6,878 bases of DNA from Fidelibacterota bacterium (lineage in GTDB: Bacteria > Marinisomatota > Marinisomatia > Marinisomatales > UBA8229): assembly GCA_002686675.1 (NCBI GenBank), contig NYYF01000036.1, forward strand, positions 1 to 6,878, given 5' to 3'. The position numbers and the translations under genes were made by a program. Shown in pieces: positions 1-4,728 of the stretch; within the stretch, counting starts at the first letter, position 1, and each line of letters starts with the position of its first letter. The notes under the pieces were generated by a model. The model did not search any database and had not been told where the DNA came from. It saw only the letters and a list, made by a program, of their open reading frames with translations.

Positions 1-612
1 AAGAAATTCAGTATCAGAAATCATGTCTGCATTGAATGTGGAAAAAACACCGCCAATGTGGTAGGGATTATACACTTCCGCTCCATCCAGCAGAATGAGA
101 TTTTCATCAGGGCTTCCTCCTCTTACAATTAAGGCAGCATTAAAATCATTGCTGGCACTCACACTGGGTAACAATTGCAAGGTTCGGAATATGTCCGCTT
201 CAATGAACGCAGGTGCTCTGCGAATTTCTCTATTGGTGAGATTTATTCTACTGATATCCACACGCTTTTCAAACCGCATTCGTTCAGCTGAAACAGTGAC
301 TTGATCAAGATCCAAAGTAGTTGGCTCCAGTTCTATATCAATTCGTAAATTCATATCCTGAACAGTTAATTCCCGTTCCAATGTTTTGTAACCAATCATC
401 ATGATTTTCATAGTGTGCTTGCCATCATCTACAATTGGAAAGATATAATACCCATTTACATCAGCTGCAGTCCCAATAGCATTTTCAAGAAGAATGATAT
501 TTGTATACGCCAAAGGCTCACCATTGTTTTTGTCCCGAATAAAACCAGAAATACTTGCCCCGATTAACAGTGAAAGTGATGGAAATATTACTAATATTTT
601 TATATACTTCAT
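1..612 (-). CDS. TonB-dependent outer-membrane receptor, N-terminal part (3' end outside window)
   Basis: 204 codons are open from the ATG at 612 to the window edge with no stop. Residues 1-20 (MKYIKILVIF, then a hydrophobic stretch) form a signal peptide. Residues about 21-100 look like a carboxypeptidase-regulatory-like beta-sandwich, with 'SGFIRDKNNGEPLAYTNI', 'GTAADVNGYY' and 'MIGYKTLERELTV'. 'DQVTVSA' near residue 103 resembles a TonB-box or linker. From about residue 130 the plug domain starts ('LQLLPSVSASNDFNAALIVRGG', shown here only in part as LQLLPSV and LIVRGG), followed by 'LLDGAEVYNPYHIGG', which is typical of the plug. Such receptors import large ligands across the outer membrane using TonB energy; the substrate cannot be told because the barrel is missing. 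Only GGA touches the ATG, so the ribosome site is weak. The start is supported by the signal peptide. Confidence 0.9.
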   Translation of the reverse strand, partial: MKYIKILVIFPSLSLLIGASISGFIRDKNNGEPLAYTNIILLENAIGTAADVNGYYIFPIVDDGKHTMKIMMIGYKTLERELTVQDMNLRIDIELEPTTLDLDQVTVSAERMRFEKRVDISRINLTNREIRRAPAFIEADIFRTLQLLPSVSASNDFNAALIVRGGSPDENLILLDGAEVYNPYHIGGVFSTFNADMISDTEFL

Positions 613-630
613 TCCGATACTATTAAATAT

Positions 631-652
631 TTGAACTTATGAATTGAACTTA
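631..652. repeat. 9-bp direct repeat upstream of the receptor gene
   Basis: TTGAACTTA occurs at 631-639 and again at 644-652 (13-nt period), 19-40 nt upstream of the receptor start. Its position between the peroxiredoxin stop and the receptor ATG would suit a regulator site, but in AT-rich DNA it could also be chance. Confidence 0.3.
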
Positions 653-674
653 CTGATGAAAATTGAGTTCCCCA

Positions 675-688
675 GAGAGTTTACTCTC
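675..688 (-). other. Small hairpin after the peroxiredoxin stop
   Basis: GAGAG and CTCTC form a perfect 5-bp stem around a 4-nt loop. It starts 9 nt after the peroxiredoxin stop, as read on the minus strand. No U-run follows on that strand, so it is not a classical intrinsic terminator. It may mark the transcript end or an mRNA-stability element. Confidence 0.3.
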
Positions 689-697
689 AGATATAAA

Positions 698-1204
698 TTA
701 ATTTTCTTTTGAAAATAGTTTTAGAATTTCTGCAGCGTGATTATGGACATCTACGTTATTAAATATCTTTTTTAATTTCCCGTTTTTGTCAATCACAAAC
801 GTCTTTCTACTGGGGAAAAGAAATCCTTTTGTACCATATTGTTTTGAAACAACTTTTTTTCTATCGGACAAAAAGAGAAAAGGAATGTTATAATTTTCTT
901 CAAATTTCTTGAGAGTTTTTGGGGAATCATAGCTTATTCCAAATACGATTATCCCCTGTTTTTCAAACTCAAAATATGTATTGCGGAACCCGCATGCTTC
1001 TTTAATTCACCCAGGTGTTCCAGCCTTGGGGAAAAAATAAATTACGACCTGTTTCCCGCGATAATCTGATAACTTATGAATGACACCATTCTGATCTTTT
1101 AAAGAAAAATCGGGCGCTGATTCACCAACTTTTAATTCGACAGTTGTATTTGAAAAAATTCCTGACAAAATAAAAATAATCACCACTTTTGGGAAGTAAT
1201 TCAT
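698..1204 (-). CDS. bcp: Selenocysteine-containing peroxiredoxin, Bcp/PrxQ (AhpC/TSA) type, with in-frame UGA at the catalytic position
   Basis: The frame runs from ATG 1204 to TAA 700-698 through one internal TGA, giving 168 residues if the TGA is read as selenocysteine. The motif is 'KAGTPG-(UGA)-IKEACGFRN'. The family consensus is TPGCTKEACGFRD, so Sec66 replaces the peroxidatic Cys and Cys71, five residues later, is the resolving Cys of atypical 2-Cys Bcp/PrxQ enzymes. Before it lie '[15 protein letters not shown]' and '[13 protein letters not shown]'. After it lie '[13 protein letters not shown]', '[13 protein letters not shown]' and '[15 protein letters not shown]', all in family order and without frameshift. 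It should reduce hydrogen peroxide or organic hydroperoxides at the expense of a thiol donor. Residues 1-20 ([18 protein letters not shown]) look like a signal peptide or membrane anchor without a lipobox, suggesting an extracytoplasmic site. This is the only Met in the protein, so no shorter ATG start exists. The start is 10 nt after the msrB stop with no good Shine-Dalgarno, implying translational coupling. The alternative is a nonsense-mutated or wrongly sequenced gene, which is less likely given the exact position and the hairpin. Confidence 0.88.
982..1006 (-). promoter_or_regulatory. Candidate bacterial SECIS element
   Basis: Right after the UGA, the mRNA folds UGCGG (994-990) onto CCGCA (986-982), a perfect 5-bp GC-rich stem with a GUU loop (989-987); opening the top pair gives a GGUUC loop. 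The loop G is 18 nt after the UGA. Known bacterial SECIS elements lie inside the coding sequence just after UGA, with a G at the start of a small loop roughly 16-37 nt downstream, recognised by SelB. The lower stem is weak here (AAA/UUU only), as expected for the variable part. Confidence 0.7.
1007..1009 (-). other. Recoded UGA (selenocysteine 66)
   Basis: The TGA is codon 66 of the peroxiredoxin and takes the place of the peroxidatic Cys in TPG-C-TKEAC. Homology continues directly on both sides in the same frame, so this is a single-codon event. TGA ends msrB and the PLP-enzyme gene at the expected places, so global TGA reassignment is unlikely. Confidence 0.85.
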
Positions 1205-1214
1205 TCCAGATAAT

Positions 1215-1616
1215 TCATTTGATATTGTCTGAAGACTTTTCCTTTTGGAAATGAAGAGCACCGCTGTTAATGCAGTACCGAAGACCCGTAGGATCGGGAC
1301 CATCATTGAATACGTGCCCCAAATGTCCTCCGCAATGAGTACAAAGAATTTCAGTTCTTATTCTTCCCAGGCTCCTATCCGACTCCGAAGTAATATTCGT
1401 TTCTTCAGCTGGTTCCCAAAAACTGGGCCATCCGCTGCCTGAATCATATTTTTTTTCTGATGAGAATAATAAGGAGCTACAACCAGCGCACACATAATTA
1501 CCGGCCTCTTTATATTTGTTATACGTTCCGGTAAAAGCACGTTCGGTACCTTTTTCTCTTAATAAATAAAATTCTTCCTCTGATAAAACACGCTTCCATT
1601 CCTCTTCTGATTTCAC
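1215..1616 (-). CDS. msrB: Peptide methionine-(R)-S-oxide reductase MsrB
   Basis: 133 residues from GTG 1616, close to the usual size of stand-alone MsrB. It reduces the R-epimer of methionine sulfoxide in proteins. Visible motifs in order: '[22 protein letters not shown]' (N-terminal helix region), 'AFTGTY', zinc pair Cys43/Cys46 in 'YVCAGC', 'SGSGWPSF', zinc pair Cys92/Cys95 in '[12 protein letters not shown]', and catalytic Cys115 in '[11 protein letters not shown]'. The usual resolving Cys of 'SGCGWPSF' is Ser61 here, so sulfenate recycling must use another route. No signal peptide is seen, so it is probably cytoplasmic. The start is unsettled: a good Shine-Dalgarno (AGGAG, 1649-1645) sits 5 nt before an ATG at 1639. 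That ATG is one base out of frame because of an A10 run (1628-1619) and reads [12 protein letters not shown], with its TGA overlapping the GTG. Eleven A's would give [15 protein letters not shown]. The gene is followed 10 nt later by the peroxiredoxin. Confidence 0.93.
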   Translation of the reverse strand: MKSEEEWKRVLSEEEFYLLREKGTERAFTGTYNKYKEAGNYVCAGCSSLLFSSEKKYDSGSGWPSFWEPAEETNITSESDRSLGRIRTEILCTHCGGHLGHVFNDGPDPTGLRYCINSGALHFQKEKSSDNIK

Positions 1617-1618
1617 TG

Positions 1619-1649
1619 TTTTTTTTTTGAGCTATCCATTGCTTCTCCT
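1619..1649 (-). promoter_or_regulatory. msrB ribosome binding site, ATG and A10 slip tract
   Basis: AGGAG at 1649-1645 is ideally spaced for ATG 1639-1637, whose frame ends as [12 protein letters not shown] at a TGA overlapping the GTG of msrB (GTGA). The A10 run (1628-1619) lies between. Three readings fit: a lost A in the sequence, transcriptional slippage restoring frame, or an 8-residue leader with stop-start re-initiation. Confidence 0.6.
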
Positions 1650-1681
1650 GTTTGTGCTAAAAGATTAATTTTAATTAAACT

Positions 1682-1713
1682 CAAATATAGAGTTAATACT
1701 AACGTTCTACAAA
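1682..1713 (-). promoter_or_regulatory. Bacteroidota-type promoter for msrB-peroxiredoxin
   Basis: On the minus strand, TTTG (1713-1710) and TATATTTG (1689-1682) are separated by 20 nt. This matches the Bacteroidota -33 TTTG and -7 TAnnTTTG boxes exactly and with normal spacing. Predicted transcription starts about 40 nt before the ATG at 1639. Confidence 0.6.
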
Positions 1714-1797
1714 AATAAATACTCATGATCAATTATTCAAATATTTTACACCGGATTCTTTATACTCTCAATTTTCTCCATAGTACAATTAAACCCT

Positions 1798-1887
1798 TCA
1801 TTTATTGATTTCTTTTCTCATCAAAAATAACACACTGAATATTACGAATGAAATTATGAATACGAATAGAATTGATAATGGGTGCAT
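1798..1887 (-). CDS. Possible small single-pass membrane protein (29 aa)
   Basis: ATG 1887 to TGA 1800-1798 encodes 29 residues: a short polar start (MHPLS), a continuous hydrophobic segment at residues 4-23 (ILFVFIISFVIFSVLFLM), then a basic tail (RKEINK). This is the layout of many bacterial single-TM small proteins with a cytoplasmic C-terminus. No family is recognised. There is no clear Shine-Dalgarno, and AT-rich DNA can produce hydrophobic frames by chance, so it is tentative. It lies upstream of msrB on the same strand, separate from the promoter at 1682-1713. Confidence 0.3.
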   Translation of the reverse strand: MHPLSILFVFIISFVIFSVLFLMRKEINK

Positions 1888-1931
1888 AACTTAATATTCT
1901 TTTCTGATAAAGAGGATTTCCCTAATTTTTT

Positions 1932-3518
1932 ATGGAAAAAAATATGGCCTCTAACTACGATTATATTATTATTGGATCCGGATTTGGTGGTTCTGTATCT
2001 GCCCTAAGACTAGCAGAAAAGGGATACAAAGTCGTGGTGGTAGAACAAGGGAAACGGTATAAAACTGAAGATTTACCAAAAACAAATTGGAACTTCAGAA
2101 AATACTTCTGGTTTCCTAAACTATATTTTTTCGGCATTCAGGCTATGACACTTTTAAAAGATGTGTTCATTCTCCATGGTGCTGGGGTTGGAGGGGGGAG
2201 CCTTGTGTATGCTAATAATTTACTCATACCACCAGATCAAGTGCTTAAAGATCCAGCATGGGGTATTCAGAGTTGGAAAGAAAAAATATTACCCTACTAC
2301 AAAATTGCTCAAAAAATGCTTGGTGCAACACCCAGCAAACAAATCACCCATGCCGATGAATTATTAAAAAGCTGTGCAAATGATATTGGGAAAGGAGATA
2401 CATTTCATGTGAATGAGGTGGGAGTATTCTTTGGTAAGGAAAACAAAACAGTTTCCGATCCATATTTTGAAGGTAAAGGGCCTGAACGAACCGGGTGTAC
2501 TTTTTGCGGGGGATGTATGGTAGGCTGCCGGGTGGGAGCAAAAAATACTTTGGACAAAAATTATCTATATCTTGCTGAACAACTTGGAGTAACTATCATA
2601 CCAGAGACAAAAGTATTGGATGTAAAACCCAGTTTCGAGTCCAGATATGAACTTCGTACAAAAAGAATAACAAAATTATTCAGTTCCCTAAAAATATTTC
2701 ACGCGAAAAATGTGATTTTTTCAGGCGGTGTCATGGGATCTGTAAAGCTGCTTTTACAATGTAAAAACAGAGGTTCATTGCCCAAACTTTCGGATCAGTT
2801 GGGTAATTTTGTTCGAACAAACAGTGAAGCACTGGTTGGTGTAAAAGCAAAAAATAAGGACATTGATTATTCTAAAGGTATAGCAATTACCTCTGGCATT
2901 TATCCGGATGAACACACCCATATCGAAACAGTTCGGTTTGGGAAAGGACAGGATGCAATGGCGGGCCTAGGAACATTGCTTGTTGGAGGCGGGTCTAAAT
3001 GGCCGCGTTTTCTCTATTTTCTGGGAGCTATTATACGACATCCTTTAAAATTCTTAAAAAATCTTAATGTGTTCGGCTGGGCTCAAAGGTCAACCATCCT
3101 GTTGGTAATGCAGAAGATAGATAATTATATGCGATTTGAATATAAATCACGGTGGTGGCGCCTAGGTAGACAATCAATGAACTCTCATTGGGATACAGAT
3201 AAAAAAGTGCCTTCTTATATTCCCATCGCAAATGACTTTGCGAAACGAATGGCCAAAAAAATAAAGGGAGATCCTCTCAGTGTTTTGCCGGAAGTATTAT
3301 TCAATACATCAACTACAGCACATATCTTGGGAGGCTGTGTCATGTCTGAAAGCTCAGTGGAAGGTGTCATTGATCATGCTGGAGAAATTCATGGATACAA
3401 AGGTCTTTATGTGGTAGATGGATCCATCGTTCCTGTCAATTTAAGTGTGAATCCCAGCTTAACCATTACCGCTATGGCCGAATACATAATGAGCAAAATT
3501 TCAGATAAATCATCTTAA
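1932..3518 (+). CDS. GMC-family FAD-dependent oxidoreductase, ChoD/cholesterol-oxidase-like
   Basis: 528 residues. An N-terminal Rossmann FAD motif (GSGFGG, 15-20) ends with Glu38 in 'VVVVEQG'. 'LHGAGVGGGSLVYANN' (81-96) is the second FAD-contact motif typical of GMC and cholesterol-oxidase-like enzymes. Cys189, Cys192, Cys195 and Cys199 form a CX2CX2CX3C cluster within 'TGCTFCGGCMVGCRVGAKNT', a pattern also found in mycobacterial ChoD-type proteins. The C-terminal FAD and active-site part has 'AHILGGCVM' (His464) and 'VDGSIVPVNLSVNPSLTITAMAE' (Asn507; seen in pieces VDGSIVP and SVNPSLTITAMAE). It should oxidise an alcohol, possibly a sterol-like or other hydrophobic one; the true substrate is unknown. 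No signal peptide. The AGAGGA at 1911-1916 is 15 nt before ATG 1932, which is too far; ATG 1944 (residue 5) is an equally possible start. It is transcribed divergently from msrB and convergently with the PLP-enzyme gene. Confidence 0.88.
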   Translation: MEKNMASNYDYIIIGSGFGGSVSALRLAEKGYKVVVVEQGKRYKTEDLPKTNWNFRKYFWFPKLYFFGIQAMTLLKDVFILHGAGVGGGSLVYANNLLIPPDQVLKDPAWGIQSWKEKILPYYKIAQKMLGATPSKQITHADELLKSCANDIGKGDTFHVNEVGVFFGKENKTVSDPYFEGKGPERTGCTFCGGCMVGCRVGAKNTLDKNYLYLAEQLGVTIIPETKVLDVKPSFESRYELRTKRITKLFSSLKIFHAKNVIFSGGVMGSVKLLLQCKNRGSLPKLSDQLGNFVRTNSEALVGVKAKNKDIDYSKGIAITSGIYPDEHTHIETVRFGKGQDAMAGLGTLLVGGGSKWPRFLYFLGAIIRHPLKFLKNLNVFGWAQRSTILLVMQKIDNYMRFEYKSRWWRLGRQSMNSHWDTDKKVPSYIPIANDFAKRMAKKIKGDPLSVLPEVLFNTSTTAHILGGCVMSESSVEGVIDHAGEIHGYKGLYVVDGSIVPVNLSVNPSLTITAMAEYIMSKISDKSS

Positions 3519-3565
3519 ACACCAAGGAGGATGGTATTTGCTGTTCTCAAATAATTTCTAAAGGA

Positions 3566-4708
3566 TCACACTTTTTCCAAAGCCTGTTTTAAATCATCTA
3601 TAATATCTTCCGGATCTTCAATCCCAACTGAAATCCGAACTAATCCATCGGTGAGGCCCCGGGCATGACGTTCCTCCGCAGGAACATCCATATGGGTCAT
3701 GCTAGCGGGATGAGTGATCATAGTTTCAACCGCACCAAGACTTTCTGCCAAAGAACATAATTTGACATTATTCATCACAGTAATCCCTGCAGGAATTTCA
3801 CCTTTTAATTCAAAGGAGATCATACCGCTAAATCCATCCATCTGTTCTTTTGCAACTCCATATTGTGGGTGGGATTTTAATCCGGGGTAGGTTATTTTCT
3901 CCACTTGTGGATGTGATTCCAAAAATTCCGCTACAGCTTGAGCATTGGAAGCATGACGATGCATCCGAAGATGAAGAGTCTTAACACCCAGGAGAGTAAG
4001 CCAGCAATCAAATGGACTGGGCACAGCTCCAATAGTTTTCTGAACAAATTTCATCCGCTCGTGGATTTTTTCATCATTGGTGATAATGATACCTCCTATA
4101 ATCTGATTATGGCCACTGATATATTTCGTGGTACTATGCATCACGATATCAGCGCCAAATTCAAACGGACGTAGAAAAACAGGTGTAGCAAACGTGGAAT
4201 CTACCCCGAATAAAATTTTATGTTTCTTTGCAATTTTTGATATTGCATTCAAATCGGTAATCTTGAGAAGTGGATTTGTCGGTGTCTCAATCCAGAAAAG
4301 TTTCGTCTCAGATGTGATGGCATTTCCCACATTTTCCGGATTGGATGAATCCACATAGGTAAATGTCAATCCATAGTTCACCAAAATATTGTTAAAATGT
4401 CTAGATACTCCTCCATATACATCATCGGAGCAAACTACATGATCACCCTTTTTCAGTAATTTTAAAACACTATCCACTGCGGACATCCCACTGGAAAAAC
4501 AGGTGCCAAATCTTCCTCCTTCTATGGTAGCTAAATTGTTTTCTAATATTCCTCTGGTTGGATTAGCGGAACGGGTATAATCAAATCCTAAATCTCTACC
4601 AACCTCCGGCAAAACATAAGTTGCCGTTTGATAAATTGGCGGGACGATTGCACCTGTGGTTGGATCCGGTTCAATTCCTGCTCTCACAATTTTCGTATCA
4701 AATTTCAT
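3566..4708 (-). CDS. Cystathionine gamma-synthase/gamma-lyase family PLP enzyme
   Basis: 380 residues, the normal length for Cys/Met-metabolism PLP enzymes. The PLP lysine is Lys195 in 'MHSTTKYISGH'. Tyr44/Arg46 in 'FDYTRSANPTR' bind the cofactor phosphate of the neighbouring subunit. Tyr98 in 'DDVYGG' stacks on the PLP ring, and Asp170 in 'GVDSTFATP' contacts its ring nitrogen. 'SLGAVETMITHPASMTH' and 'GLVRISVGIEDPEDII' are the usual C-terminal motifs. The enzyme acts in the cytoplasm in transsulfuration, either making cystathionine from an activated homoserine ester and cysteine (MetB) or cleaving cystathionine to cysteine (gamma-lyase). Sequence alone does not separate the two, so no symbol is given. 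A strong Shine-Dalgarno GAGGAG (4719-4714) lies 5 nt before ATG 4708. It starts 20 nt after the arylsulfotransferase-like stop, so probably shares its transcript. It ends in TGA. Confidence 0.94.
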   Translation of the reverse strand: MKFDTKIVRAGIEPDPTTGAIVPPIYQTATYVLPEVGRDLGFDYTRSANPTRGILENNLATIEGGRFGTCFSSGMSAVDSVLKLLKKGDHVVCSDDVYGGVSRHFNNILVNYGLTFTYVDSSNPENVGNAITSETKLFWIETPTNPLLKITDLNAISKIAKKHKILFGVDSTFATPVFLRPFEFGADIVMHSTTKYISGHNQIIGGIIITNDEKIHERMKFVQKTIGAVPSPFDCWLTLLGVKTLHLRMHRHASNAQAVAEFLESHPQVEKITYPGLKSHPQYGVAKEQMDGFSGMISFELKGEIPAGITVMNNVKLCSLAESLGAVETMITHPASMTHMDVPAEERHARGLTDGLVRISVGIEDPEDIIDDLKQALEKV

Positions 4709-4728
4709 AATTTCTCCTCAATTATTTA

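Noticed and set aside
95..304. 69-residue plus-strand frame over the receptor gene
   Set aside because: Shadow of the minus-strand receptor frame, which has clear domain homology.
698..1009. Peroxiredoxin as a pseudogene by nonsense mutation
   Set aside because: There is one stop only, exactly at the catalytic Cys codon, with no frameshift, an intact second half and a SECIS-like hairpin. Not formally excluded without the genome's Sec machinery.
1007..1009. Alternative genetic code (TGA as Trp or Gly)
   Set aside because: msrB and the PLP-enzyme gene end in TGA at normal family lengths, and Trp or Gly would destroy the catalytic site.
1007..1306. A separate 99-residue minus-strand protein ending at the TGA
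   Set aside because: It is only the front half of the peroxiredoxin with an N-terminal run-in through msrB in another frame; the true start is ATG 1204 and the TGA is read through.
3519..3565. AGGAGG followed directly by ATG (MVFAVLK-stop) and a possible terminator between convergent genes
   Set aside because: The spacing of zero does not suit a ribosome site, the frame has 7 codons, and the only stem (ACCA/TGGT) is 4 bp without a T-run.
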